Shown here one piece after another: positions 24,943 to 32,496 of a stretch of 41,162 nt of DNA. How positions within the stretch are numbered: the stretch's first letter is position 1; each line of letters begins with the position of its first letter. This DNA is from an uncultured Lachnospiraceae bacterium (GTDB taxonomy: Bacteria; Bacillota; Clostridia; Lachnospirales; Lachnospiraceae): assembly GCA_947626915.1 (NCBI GenBank), contig CANQUA010000026.1, forward strand, positions 1 to 41,162, in the 5' to 3' direction. The notes below the pieces were generated by a model. That model was not told the origin of the DNA, did no database searches, and saw nothing but the letters and a program-made list of their open reading frames with translations. The translations under genes and the position numbers were made by a program.

Positions 24943-25144
24943 GCAAGGATCAAACGGTTTTTCTGGTTTGCAGATAAAAGGGTAAATTGTTTACAGTTTG
25001 CGGATCAGGCAAACTGTTTCAAAAGTTGCAAGAATAAAAGCAGATTCTGGCCCACGGATAAAAGAGTAGATTATTTCTTGCATTGCAGATAAAAGGGCTG
25101 ATTATTTTGAACTCGCGGCTCAGGCAGATTGCTCCCAAAAAAAG
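24943..25144. repeat. About seven degenerate tandem repeats of ~29 bp
   Basis: Units begin near 24943, 24970, 25000, 25028, 25054, 25085 and 25115, with lengths of 26-31 bases. A rough consensus is GCAGATAAAAGGGTAGATT followed by a T-rich half. Copies are clearly related but diverged; the best pair is the units at 24970 and 25085 (both begin GCAGATAAAAGGG). A plus-strand frame through several units is open (FADKRVNC, FADQANCF, PTDKRVDYF) without a convincing start. The rest of the 24895-25217 gap holds no gene. Function is unknown; it may be an old minisatellite or a regulator-binding array. Confidence 0.6.
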
Positions 25145-25174
25145 GATGGTACGGCTGCAGCAATACCATCCTTT
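25133..25174 (-). terminator. Intrinsic terminator of nhaC
   Basis: On the minus strand AAAGGATGGTA (complement of 25164-25174) pairs with TACCATCCTTT (complement of 25141-25151), followed by a run of T residues. It is a strong terminator 43 bases after the nhaC stop. Confidence 0.88.
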
Positions 25175-25217
25175 GAATTTGCTTTGTTTTACAGCTCTGC
25201 CGGGTCGGACCGGCCGG

Positions 25218-26777
25218 TCATGCTTTCGCCGTCTGCCGGAACCGCCTGGCCGTTACGATCACTGCCGCCAGCAAAAGCAGCGTTGCGGGCAGCGCCAGCA
25301 GAGCCGCCGGACCTTCAGTGAAATAACCGATCAGACCGGCCAGCAGATAGCCCGCCGCGGAGACGCCCGCCACGGTGAACGCATAGGGAAGCTGCGTCGT
25401 TACGTGATTGACGTGATTGGAATGGGCGCCGGCCGAGGCCATGATCGTGGTATCGGAGATGGGGGAGCAATGGTCGCCGCAGACCGCGCCGGCCAGGCAG
25501 GCCGCAATGGCGATGATCAGCATTTCATAGGAGTCCGTGAACACATTGCAGACAATGGGGATCAGGATGGAGAAGGTTCCCCAGCTGGTTCCGGTGGAGA
25601 ATGCCAGAAACACCGCTACAATGAAAATGATGCAGGGCAGGAAGATCTTCAGCGCGCCGGCCGAGGCGGCAACCAGATCGTGAATGTAGAGGTTCGCGCC
25701 TAAGAGACCGGTCATGCCGGACAGGTTCCAGGCCATGATCAGAATCAGCATGGGCGCGCACATGGAGCGGAACCCGGCGGGCAGGCAGTCCATAAACTCT
25801 TTGAACGTGATCACGTGCCGCAGCATATAGAGGAAAAACGTAAAGATCAGCGTGATCAGGCTGCCGTAGACCAGCCCCATCGCGGAGTTGGAATTGGCGA
25901 ACGCGTCAATGAATCCGACTCCCTCGAAGAAGCCGCCCGTGTAAACGATGCCGGTAATGCAGGTGACGATCAGAACGGCCACCGGCAGCACGAGATCGAT
26001 GACCTTGCCCCGGGAGGAGGGAACTTCGTCGTCGGCATCCTGGAACGGCCGGTCGCTGGTCGTGAACAGGTCGCCTTTGGCCGCATTGTCCTCGTGCAGC
26101 TTCATGGGGCCGTAGTCCAGCCCGAGGGTCACGATCAGGAGCATCATCAGCAGGGTCCCCAGCGCGTAGAAATTATAAGGGATCGTCCTGAGGAACATTT
26201 CGAACCCGTTGATGCCGGAATCGGCCGGCACGGAATATGTAACGGCCGCGGCCCAGCTGGAGATCGGGGCGATGATGCAGATGGGCGCGGCGGTGGAATC
26301 GATCAGATAAGCCAGCTTGGCGCGGGATACCTGGTGCCGGTCCGTGACGGGACGGATGACGGACCCGACCGTCATGCAGTTAAAACCGTCGTCCACAAAG
26401 ATCAGGACGCCCAGCGCGATGGCCGCCAGCTGCGCGCCCACCCTGGTTTTGATGTGCTCCGACGCCCACCGTCCGAACGCCGCGGAACCGCCCGCCTTGT
26501 TCATCAAGGCCACCAGCGCGGCCAGCAGCACGACAAAAACCAGGATGCTGGCATTCTGCTGGGTGGCGATCTTATTGACCATGCCTCCCTCGTCGTTATA
26601 AAGGATCGTCTGAAGCGCCAGTCCCGGATTTCCGTTCGCGTAGAGCAGCCCGCCGGTCAGGATTCCCATGAAGAGGGAAAAATAGACTTCCTTCGTCAGC
26701 AGCGCCAGGCTGATGGCCACCACCGGCGGAAGCAGGGACCAGATCGTCTGGTAAACATATGGGGTGTAAGCTTCCAT
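25218..26777 (-). CDS. nhaC: Na+/H+ antiporter NhaC family protein
   Basis: The start ATG 26777 (MEAYTPYVYQ) follows AAGGGAGAG at good spacing; an upstream in-frame extension overlaps the promoter. The 519-residue protein has about twelve membrane helices and the NhaC-type signature segments FVDDGFNCMTVGSVIRPVTD, APISSWAAAVTYS and GDHCSPISDTTIMASAGA. These are the charged and polar half-helix regions thought to bind cation. It probably exchanges external protons for cytoplasmic sodium, or carries an organic exchange as some NhaC relatives do. It is a single-gene transcript on the minus strand with its own consensus-like promoter and terminator. The substrate is not proven by sequence. Confidence 0.85.
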   Translation of the reverse strand: MEAYTPYVYQTIWSLLPPVVAISLALLTKEVYFSLFMGILTGGLLYANGNPGLALQTILYNDEGGMVNKIATQQNASILVFVVLLAALVALMNKAGGSAAFGRWASEHIKTRVGAQLAAIALGVLIFVDDGFNCMTVGSVIRPVTDRHQVSRAKLAYLIDSTAAPICIIAPISSWAAAVTYSVPADSGINGFEMFLRTIPYNFYALGTLLMMLLIVTLGLDYGPMKLHEDNAAKGDLFTTSDRPFQDADDEVPSSRGKVIDLVLPVAVLIVTCITGIVYTGGFFEGVGFIDAFANSNSAMGLVYGSLITLIFTFFLYMLRHVITFKEFMDCLPAGFRSMCAPMLILIMAWNLSGMTGLLGANLYIHDLVAASAGALKIFLPCIIFIVAVFLAFSTGTSWGTFSILIPIVCNVFTDSYEMLIIAIAACLAGAVCGDHCSPISDTTIMASAGAHSNHVNHVTTQLPYAFTVAGVSAAGYLLAGLIGYFTEGPAALLALPATLLLLAAVIVTARRFRQTAKA

Positions 26778-26810
26778 GATATTCTCTCCCTTGCGTATAA
26801 TTTTCATAGT

Positions 26811-26839
26811 ATTATAGTATGAATTATGAAATTCTTCAA
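26811..26839 (-). promoter_or_regulatory. Promoter of nhaC
   Basis: On the minus strand, -35 TTGAAG (complement of 26834-26839) and -10 TATAAT (complement of 26811-26816) have a 17-base spacer. The start codon is 34 bases downstream of the -10. Confidence 0.82.
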
Positions 26840-26872
26840 GAGGAATCTTCATTATGGGCGTTATTGTTCACT

Positions 26873-26934
26873 CGTCCGTCCGGCCAAGAGAAGATTCATG
26901 CTTGCACGAATACCTGCTCTTGGTCGGACGGACG
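26873..26934. repeat. 18-bp inverted repeat upstream of nhaC
   Basis: The left arm CGTCCGTCCGGCCAAGAG (26873-26890) and right arm CTCTTGGTCGGACGGACG (26917-26934) pair along 18 positions, with one G-T, around a 26-base loop. No T run follows. It may be one end of a small repeat element together with the neighbouring folded segment. Confidence 0.7.
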
Positions 26935-26941
26935 AAGGGAG

Positions 26942-27009
26942 CGCCATTTTATGAGCAAAGGTAGCCGCGAAGCGACGGAAAGCGCGTAAGCGCGGCTTTG
27001 CGAATGGCG
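26942..27009. repeat. Structured intergenic repeat element
   Basis: Nested inverted repeats fold into one long imperfect hairpin: CGCCATT/AATGGCG (26942-26948 with 27003-27009), GCAAA/TTTGC (26955-26959 with 26997-27001), and GCCGCG/CGCGGC (26964-26969 with 26991-26996). Like the element at 23541-23691 it is rich in GCGAAGCG-type motifs. The rest of 27010-27095 shows no gene. Confidence 0.5.
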
Positions 27010-27095
27010 AGGAGTGAACTGTAGCTTATTGGCCGAATGTGCCGGCCGCGTGGGAGCCCGAAGCCCGGTTCGGTCCCCGGCTGCGCAAAAATTGC

Positions 27096-27124
27096 TTGAC
27101 ACGGCCGGGAGCGGCTTTTATAGT
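27096..27124 (+). promoter_or_regulatory. Sigma-A promoter of barnase-barstar operon
   Basis: TTGACA (27096-27101) and TATAGT (27119-27124) have a 17-base spacer. The leader to ATG 27248 is about 117 bases. Confidence 0.82.
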
Positions 27125-27247
27125 TAAGAAGGAATCAGAAAGGGAAGGCCAGGAATACGGCGGCAAAGTCCGGAGGACGGAATGGTTCCGCGGGGATGGG
27201 AGAGCGTATTCTAAAGGTTCTGAAAGCAGAAAACGGGAGAGATCAGG

Positions 27248-28135
27248 ATGAAACAGTTTAAACGAAAATGGCGCGCTTTTATAACGGTTTTGCTGGCGGT
27301 TCTGGTGCTGCTGCCGGCGTGCGGGGGTCCGGCAGATGCCGGTTCCGCGCGGACGCAGCAGGCGCAGGAAACCATTGTTTCAGGAGCAGCCGGGGAAACG
27401 GCCGCCGCGGACAGCACGGCGGGGCGGCTGACAGATGAGGAAACGGAGCCGTCAGGCGAAGCAGGCCGGGCGGACGGAACGGAGTCGCCGGACGAAGCAG
27501 AACTGTCGGACCAGACAGGGCAGGCCAAGGAACCGGAAGCGCCGGACAAATCGGAGCCGTCAGATGAAGCAGGCCGGACCAAGGAGACAGAATCATCAGG
27601 CAACGCAGGTCAGACAGATCAAACAGACCAGGCAAAGGATACAGAATCATCAGACAAAGCAGGCCAGGCAGATCAAACAGGCCAGGCAAAGGATGCAGAA
27701 TCGTCAGGCAAACCGACCCAAGCGGGCGAAGCAGAGTCATCAGACAAGTCAGCCCCGTCAGCCGAAGACCTCCCGGACCCGGACGGCGAGTACAGCACCA
27801 AAGACGAGGTGGCCCTGTACCTGCACCTCTACGGGCGTCTTCCGTCAAATTATATCACAAAGCAGGAAGCCAGAGATCTGGGCTGGGATTCCGGCGAGGG
27901 GAATCTCTGGACCGTGGCCCCCGGAAAAAGCATCGGCGGGGACTATTTCGGAAACCGGGAAGAGCTTCTGGCGAAGAAAAAGGGACGCAGCTATTATGAA
28001 TGCGATATCAATTATGCCGGGGGATACCGGGGCGGCGAGCGGATCGTGTTCAGCGACGACGGGCTGATCTACTATTCGGCGGACCATTATGAGAATTTTG
28101 AGCTGCTGTACGACGCGGAGGGCAAAGCAGAATGA
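27248..28135 (+). CDS. Barnase-like ribonuclease lipoprotein
   Basis: The 295-residue protein begins with a lipoprotein signal peptide ending LLPAC (lipid Cys25). Residues 50-175 are a low-complexity linker of imperfect repeats rich in Ser, Asp, Glu, Gln and Lys (AKDTESSDKAGQADQTGQ and variants). Residues about 184-290 are a barnase/N1-type ribonuclease: YGRLPSNYITKQEARDLGW, NLWTVAPGKSIGGDYFGNRE and ECDINYAGGYRGGERI. Barnase equivalents are present: Glu73 is Glu251, Arg83 is Arg261, Arg87 is Arg265, His102 is His280 and Arg59 is Arg237; Lys27 is Arg197. It should cleave RNA outside the cytoplasm from a lipid-anchored site. The barstar gene overlaps its stop by four bases. Confidence 0.9.
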   Translation: MKQFKRKWRAFITVLLAVLVLLPACGGPADAGSARTQQAQETIVSGAAGETAAADSTAGRLTDEETEPSGEAGRADGTESPDEAELSDQTGQAKEPEAPDKSEPSDEAGRTKETESSGNAGQTDQTDQAKDTESSDKAGQADQTGQAKDAESSGKPTQAGEAESSDKSAPSAEDLPDPDGEYSTKDEVALYLHLYGRLPSNYITKQEARDLGWDSGEGNLWTVAPGKSIGGDYFGNREELLAKKKGRSYYECDINYAGGYRGGERIVFSDDGLIYYSADHYENFELLYDAEGKAE

Positions 28136-28506
28136 GAAAGATCGTGCTGGATTTTGAGGAGGCGTTTCTTCACGGACTGACGGCCAGGCGGGAGATCCAT
28201 GCTTATATCGCGGAAAAAATGGATTTCCCGGAGTATTACGGGCACAATCTGGACGCGCTTTACGACTGCCTGACGGAAACCGCCGCGCCGGTGACGGTCG
28301 GAATCTGGATGCCGGAACTGCCTGACGGGCTGGAAGAGCAGGAGGAATCCGCGCGGAGCGGGAAATCCGGAGAGGAAAGCAAGGCGCTCCGGTACCTGGT
28401 CAAGGTGCGCCGGACGTTCGCGGAGGCAGAGGAAGCCAATCCGTGGCTGGCGGTATGGGATCTGTCGGAATTGGCGAAAAGCAGACCGAAAACGGAAGAA
28501 ATCTAA
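28132..28506 (+). CDS. Barstar family ribonuclease inhibitor
   Basis: The ATG overlaps the barnase stop (ATGA), so translation is coupled. The 124-residue protein carries the barstar signature FPEYYGHNLDALYDCLT, with Tyr35, Asp41 and Asp45 matching barstar Tyr29, Asp35 and Asp39, which plug the ribonuclease active site. It has a charged insertion (about residues 67-85, EEQEESARSGKSGEESK) not found in the short classical barstar. There is no signal peptide, so it stays in the cytoplasm and protects the producer from RNase before export. A terminator follows directly. Confidence 0.92.
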   Translation: MRKIVLDFEEAFLHGLTARREIHAYIAEKMDFPEYYGHNLDALYDCLTETAAPVTVGIWMPELPDGLEEQEESARSGKSGEESKALRYLVKVRRTFAEAEEANPWLAVWDLSELAKSRPKTEEI

Positions 28507-28512
28507 AAACAG

Positions 28513-28546
28513 GCCGGGACTCACATCAGCGTGTATCCCGGCTTTT
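28513..28546. terminator. Bidirectional terminator between barstar and rrf2-type gene
   Basis: GCCGGGA (28513-28519) pairs with TCCCGGC (28536-28542) and is followed by TTTT on the plus strand; on the minus strand the tail is CTGTTTTTAG. Most of the hairpin lies inside the last codons of the minus-strand Rrf2 gene, so it can serve both convergent transcripts. Confidence 0.7.
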
Positions 28547-28952
28547 CCAACTGTTCCTTCACCAGGTCGGCCAGCGTCACATGATCCACCACCTGGTTGA
28601 CGGCCTGGTCGATCTGTTTCCACACGGTGAGGGTGGAGCAGGTGTCCCAGTGCTCGCACTGCATCTCCGGCCCGTCCAGACAGGCCACCGGGGCCAGTCC
28701 GCCTTCCATCAGCCGCAGGATCATGCCCACGGTATATTCCGACGGGTCCTTTGTCAGCATATAACCGCCCTTAGAGCCGCGGATACTTTTTACGTATCCG
28801 GCTTTTGCGAGCACCGACACGATCTGTTCCAGATATTTATCGGAAAGGCCGTGGCGGGCGGCCACCTGGCTGATCTTGGTAAATTCTCCGGGGTGCAGGG
28901 CAAATTCTATCATCATACGCAGGGCATACCGCCCTTTCGTGGAAATTCTCAT
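28521..28952 (-). CDS. Rrf2 family transcriptional regulator, likely Fe-S type
   Basis: This 143-residue protein begins MRISTKGRYALRMMIEFALH, the standard Rrf2 start, and has the winged helix-turn-helix with SDKYLEQIVSVLAKAGYVKS and the wing GSKGGYML. Three cysteines, Cys91, Cys99 and Cys105 (C-x7-C-x5-C), are placed like the [2Fe-2S] ligands of IscR (C-x5-C-x5-C), so it probably senses cluster status or redox. CymR-type members lack these cysteines. It is divergent from nadE with back-to-back promoters. The target genes are unknown; the NifU-like gene about 5 kb away is one possibility. Confidence 0.88.
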   Translation of the reverse strand: MRISTKGRYALRMMIEFALHPGEFTKISQVAARHGLSDKYLEQIVSVLAKAGYVKSIRGSKGGYMLTKDPSEYTVGMILRLMEGGLAPVACLDGPEMQCEHWDTCSTLTVWKQIDQAVNQVVDHVTLADLVKEQLEKPGYTLM

Positions 28953-29013
28953 GGTTTCATCCTTTCTGAGGTCCGCGCCTCAAACGGGCGGGGACGGAAA
29001 ACCGCCCCTACTT

Positions 29014-29042
29014 ATTTTACATGAAAAGATAGGAAAAGTAAA
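29014..29042 (-). promoter_or_regulatory. Promoter of rrf2-type regulator
   Basis: On the minus strand TTTACT (complement of 29037-29042) and TAAAAT (complement of 29014-29019) have a 17-base spacer. It abuts the divergent nadE promoter. Confidence 0.6.
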
Positions 29043-29043
29043 C

Positions 29044-29072
29044 TTCCAATTTTTAAAAAATCGGTGTATACT
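29044..29072 (+). promoter_or_regulatory. Promoter of nadE
   Basis: TTCCAA (29044-29049) and TATACT (29067-29072) have a 17-base spacer. The two divergent -35 elements are one base apart, so a single regulator site could affect both genes. Confidence 0.55.
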
Positions 29073-29149
29073 AATCTCTGACAATATCTGCAAAAACGAT
29101 GACAAATCGGAAGAACATGACAAAAGAGTGCGGAAAGGAAACGTGATTT

Positions 29150-31063
29150 ATGGATCAGGGATACATCCGCGTCGCCGCGGCGACGCCGAAGGTCCGGGTG
29201 GCGGACCCTTTATACAACGCGGAACGAGTGCTGGAGCTGATGCGGGAGGGAGCGGAACGCCAGGCCAAGCTTATGGTTTTTCCGGAGCTGTGCCTGACCG
29301 CCTATACCTGCAACGACCTGTTTTTGCAGGAGGAGCTTCTGACGGAGGCGAAAGCGGCTCTTGCGAAGCTGGCGGAGGCCACGGCCGGCATGGATGTGCT
29401 GGCTTTCGTGGGACTTCCCTGGGAAGCGGGCGGCAAGCTTTACAATGTGACTGCGGCGGTCGGCGAAGGCCGCGTGCTGGGACTGGTACCGAAAACCAAT
29501 ATCCCGAATTATTCCGAATATTATGAGGGGCGATATTTTGCCCGGGGCAATGAGACGCCTGTGCCTGTGGATTTTATGGGAAGGAACGTGCCGATGGGCG
29601 CAAACCTGCTGTTTCGCTGTTCCAATCTGCCCCATCTCACGGTGGCGGCGGAGATCTGCGAGGATCTCTGGGTGCCGGCCCCGCCCAGTATCCGCCATGC
29701 GCTGGCCGGCGCAACGGTCATTGTCAACGGCTCCGCCAGCGTGGAAACGGTCGGCAAAGACAGCTACCGCAGGGAACTGGTCAGGGGGCAGTCCGGCCGT
29801 CTGGTCTGCGGTTATCTCTACGCCAGCGCAGGCGAGGGGGAATCTTCCCAGGACCTGGTCTTCGGCGGCCACAATATGATCGCGGAAAACGGCACGCTTC
29901 TGGCGGAATCGAAACGGTTCGGCCATGAAACGATCTACGGAGATCTGGATCTGTGGCGGCTCGGAAGCGAACGGCGGCGTCTGAATACTTACCCGGGGGC
30001 GGGCGCTCAGACCGCCTATACCACGGTGGATTTTGATCTGATTTCCAGACGCTTGCAACTGAACCGCGCAATCGATCCGGCTCCTTTCGTCCCGGACGAT
30101 ACGAAGGAACGGGACCGCCGGTGCGAGGAGATTTTGTCGATCCAGGCCCTGGGACTGAAGAAGCGGCTGGAGCATACAGGAGCGGAGCAGGCGGTGCTTG
30201 GGATCTCGGGCGGCCTGGATTCCACGCTGGCGCTGCTGGTGACGGCCAGGGCGTTCGATTCCCTGGGACTTCCCCGGACAGGCATCCTGGCGGTCACGAT
30301 GCCCTGCTTCGGAACCACGGACCGGACCTACGACAATGCCTGCGCCATGGCCAGAGAGCTGGGGGCTTCCCTTCTGGAGATCGACATCCGGGAATCGGTA
30401 ACCGCCCATTTCCGGGACATCGGCCACGATTCGGATGACCACGACGTGACCTATGAAAACAGTCAGGCCAGGGAGCGGACCCAGGTGCTGATGGACCTGG
30501 CGAATCAGAGAAACGGTCTGGTCGTAGGGACCGGAGATATGTCGGAACTGGCCCTGGGCTGGGCCACCTACAACGGGGACCATATGTCCATGTACGGCGT
30601 CAACGCTTCCGTCCCCAAGACGCTGGTGCGCCATCTGGTGCGCTATTACGCGGACACCTGCGGGGAGGACAGGCTGAGAGCGGTGCTGCTGGACGTGCTG
30701 GACACGCCGGTCAGTCCGGAGCTGCTGCCGCCGAAGGACGGGGTCATTTCTCAGAAAACGGAGGATCTGGTAGGCCCCTACGAGCTGCATGATTTCTTCC
30801 TTTACCACATGCTTCGGTTCGGTTACCCGCCGGCCAGGATCTGCCGCATGGCGCAGAAAGCCTTCGCGGGCCGTTATGACAAAGAGACGATCCTGAAATG
30901 GATGAAGGTTTTTTACCGGCGGTTCTTCTCCCAGCAGTTTAAGCGGTCCTGCCTGCCGGACGGACCGAAGGTCGGTTCCGTGGCCCTGTCGCCCAGGGGA
31001 GATCTGCGGATGCCCAGCGACGCCAGCAGCCGGATATGGATGGAGGAATTGAACAAACTATGA
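29150..31063 (+). CDS. nadE: Glutamine-dependent NAD+ synthetase
   Basis: This 637-residue two-domain enzyme makes NAD from nicotinate adenine dinucleotide with ATP and glutamine. The N-terminal nitrilase-type glutaminase (about 1-270) has the Glu-Lys-Cys triad: Glu46 in VFPELCLTAY, Lys115 in LVPKTNIPNY and Cys170 in AAEICEDLW. The C-terminal synthetase has the pyrophosphate loop SGGLDST (353-359) and downstream GTGDMSELALGWATYNGDHM. Length agrees with the long bacterial form. GGAAAGGAAACG precedes the ATG. It is expressed from a promoter divergent to the Rrf2 gene and overlaps the next gene. Confidence 0.96.
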   Translation: MDQGYIRVAAATPKVRVADPLYNAERVLELMREGAERQAKLMVFPELCLTAYTCNDLFLQEELLTEAKAALAKLAEATAGMDVLAFVGLPWEAGGKLYNVTAAVGEGRVLGLVPKTNIPNYSEYYEGRYFARGNETPVPVDFMGRNVPMGANLLFRCSNLPHLTVAAEICEDLWVPAPPSIRHALAGATVIVNGSASVETVGKDSYRRELVRGQSGRLVCGYLYASAGEGESSQDLVFGGHNMIAENGTLLAESKRFGHETIYGDLDLWRLGSERRRLNTYPGAGAQTAYTTVDFDLISRRLQLNRAIDPAPFVPDDTKERDRRCEEILSIQALGLKKRLEHTGAEQAVLGISGGLDSTLALLVTARAFDSLGLPRTGILAVTMPCFGTTDRTYDNACAMARELGASLLEIDIRESVTAHFRDIGHDSDDHDVTYENSQARERTQVLMDLANQRNGLVVGTGDMSELALGWATYNGDHMSMYGVNASVPKTLVRHLVRYYADTCGEDRLRAVLLDVLDTPVSPELLPPKDGVISQKTEDLVGPYELHDFFLYHMLRFGYPPARICRMAQKAFAGRYDKETILKWMKVFYRRFFSQQFKRSCLPDGPKVGSVALSPRGDLRMPSDASSRIWMEELNKL

Positions 31064-31857
31064 TTACCAGCAAAGGAAATCCCAGGGTCAGGGAAGCGGC
31101 GGCGTTGGGGAAAAAGGCGAAATTCCGCAGCGAAACGGGACTGTTCGTCGTGGAAGGGCCGCGGATGTTCGCAGAGCTCCCCAGGGAGCGGATCCGCTGC
31201 GTCTACGCGACAGAGACGTTTTACAGGGAAAGGAACGAGCTGTTTCAGGGCGTGCCCGGCGTGGAACTGGTGACGGAGGAGGTCTTAAAGGCGATGTCCG
31301 ACACCCAGACGCCGCAGGGAGTCCTGGCTCTGGCGCGTCAGTACGATTACCGCCTGGAGGATCTTCTGCCGGCGGACGCCCCGGCCCATCTGATGGTGCT
31401 GGAGACGATCCAGGACCCCGGCAATCTGGGAACGATCCTGCGGGCGGGAGAGGGGGCCGGCCTGACCGGCGTGATCATGGACGCGGCGACGGCCGATCTT
31501 TACAGCCCCAAGGTCGTCCGTTCCACCATGGGCTCCGTGTTCCGGGTGCCCTTCGTGCGGACGGAGGATCTGCGGGGAACGCTGGCGCTGCTGAAGCGGT
31601 CCGGCGTCCGCCTGGCGGCGGCCCATTTAAGCGGAAGCGTGGAATACGACCGGGAGGATTATACGGGGCCGACGGCGTTCCTGATCGGGAACGAGGCGGC
31701 CGGCCTGAGCCGGGAGACGGCGGAAATGGCGGATGTGCGGGTCCGGATCCCGATGCTGGGGAAGGTGGAATCCCTGAATGCGGCGGTGGCGGCCTCGGTC
31801 CTGATGTTTGAGGCGGCCAGGCAAAGGCGGGCGGAAGAACGTCCGCGTCTCCGCTGA
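31060..31857 (+). CDS. TrmH family RNA 2'-O-methyltransferase
   Basis: ATG 31060 overlaps the nadE stop (ATGA) and gives the usual start MITSKGNPRVREAAAL; an in-frame ATG at 31036 has no ribosome site. The 265-residue protein has an N-terminal SpoU substrate-binding domain (about 20-95) and a knotted SPOUT catalytic domain with motif 1 ETIQDPGNLGTILRAGEGAG, motif 2 FLIGNEAAGLS and motif 3 RIPMLGKVESLNAAVAAS. These bind S-adenosylmethionine and methylate a ribose in rRNA or tRNA. The exact nucleotide cannot be told from sequence. Translational coupling to nadE is likely. Confidence 0.9.
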   Translation: MITSKGNPRVREAAALGKKAKFRSETGLFVVEGPRMFAELPRERIRCVYATETFYRERNELFQGVPGVELVTEEVLKAMSDTQTPQGVLALARQYDYRLEDLLPADAPAHLMVLETIQDPGNLGTILRAGEGAGLTGVIMDAATADLYSPKVVRSTMGSVFRVPFVRTEDLRGTLALLKRSGVRLAAAHLSGSVEYDREDYTGPTAFLIGNEAAGLSRETAEMADVRVRIPMLGKVESLNAAVAASVLMFEAARQRRAEERPRLR

Positions 31858-31939
31858 ATTTTTGCGGCAGGGAAATTCCCTGCGGAGGGACCTTAATAAA
31901 AATATAATGTTTTTTCAGGGAAATTTTTGTGAGAATATA

Positions 31940-31968
31940 TTGAAACACGGCGGAAATAAATTTATAAT
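31940..31968 (+). promoter_or_regulatory. Promoter of nfeD-SPFH operon
   Basis: TTGAAA (31940-31945) and TATAAT (31963-31968) have a 17-base spacer. The preceding gap holds a compact 8-bp inverted repeat GCAGGGAA/TTCCCTGC (31867-31883) without a T run. Confidence 0.82.
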
Positions 31969-32042
31969 AGAGAAAAGATACGTTTGACGAGGGGCATATG
32001 CCGCGTCAAAGGCTGCATGTTTGGAAGATGGGAGGGATTCGT

Positions 32043-32495
32043 ATGTCGTCGATCTACTGGCTGATCTGTTTTATCGTTATGATCGGGATCGAGCTTGGGA
32101 CTCTGGCGCTGACCACCATATGGTTTGCCGGAGGAGCGCTGGCGGCGTTTTTCCTGTCCTTATCCGGCGCAGGGATCGAGGCGCAGCTGCTTGTCTTTGT
32201 CGCCGTCTCGTTCTTGCTGCTGTTTTTTACGCGTCCGTGGGCGGCCAGGTATCTGAACCGGCGGACCGTAAAGACCAATGCGGAGAGCCTGGTCGGCAGG
32301 ACCGCCAGGATCACGGAGGAGGTCAATAACCGGCTCGGCACCGGCACCGCCGTCGTAAACGGACAGGAATGGACGGCGCGGGCCCTGGACGACGCGGCCG
32401 TTTATCCGGAGGGGACCCTGACGGTAATCCGGGAAATCCGCGGTGTGAAACTGATGGTGGAAGTGGAAAAGGAAAAAGAACAGGAGGTTATGTAG
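32043..32495 (+). CDS. NfeD-like membrane protein
   Basis: The start ATG 32043 follows GGGAGGG; a longer in-frame extension begins only 30 bases past the promoter and has no ribosome site. The 150-residue protein has two or three membrane helices in the first 75 residues and a small C-terminal OB-fold-like domain (SLVGRTARITEEVNNRLGTG, then VNGQEWTARA) typical of short NfeD proteins. NfeD members work with SPFH/stomatin proteins in membrane microdomains. The SPFH gene starts two bases after the stop, which fits that pairing. Confidence 0.88.
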   Translation: MSSIYWLICFIVMIGIELGTLALTTIWFAGGALAAFFLSLSGAGIEAQLLVFVAVSFLLLFFTRPWAARYLNRRTVKTNAESLVGRTARITEEVNNRLGTGTAVVNGQEWTARALDDAAVYPEGTLTVIREIRGVKLMVEVEKEKEQEVM

Positions 32496-32496
32496 T

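Noticed and set aside
24943-25144. CRISPR array made of the degenerate 29-bp units
   Set aside because: The units are contiguous, without unique spacers, and diverged throughout rather than identical.
25083-25703. A 206-codon plus-strand open frame at the end of nhaC
   Set aside because: It is antisense to conserved NhaC motifs, crosses the nhaC terminator and has no domain of its own.
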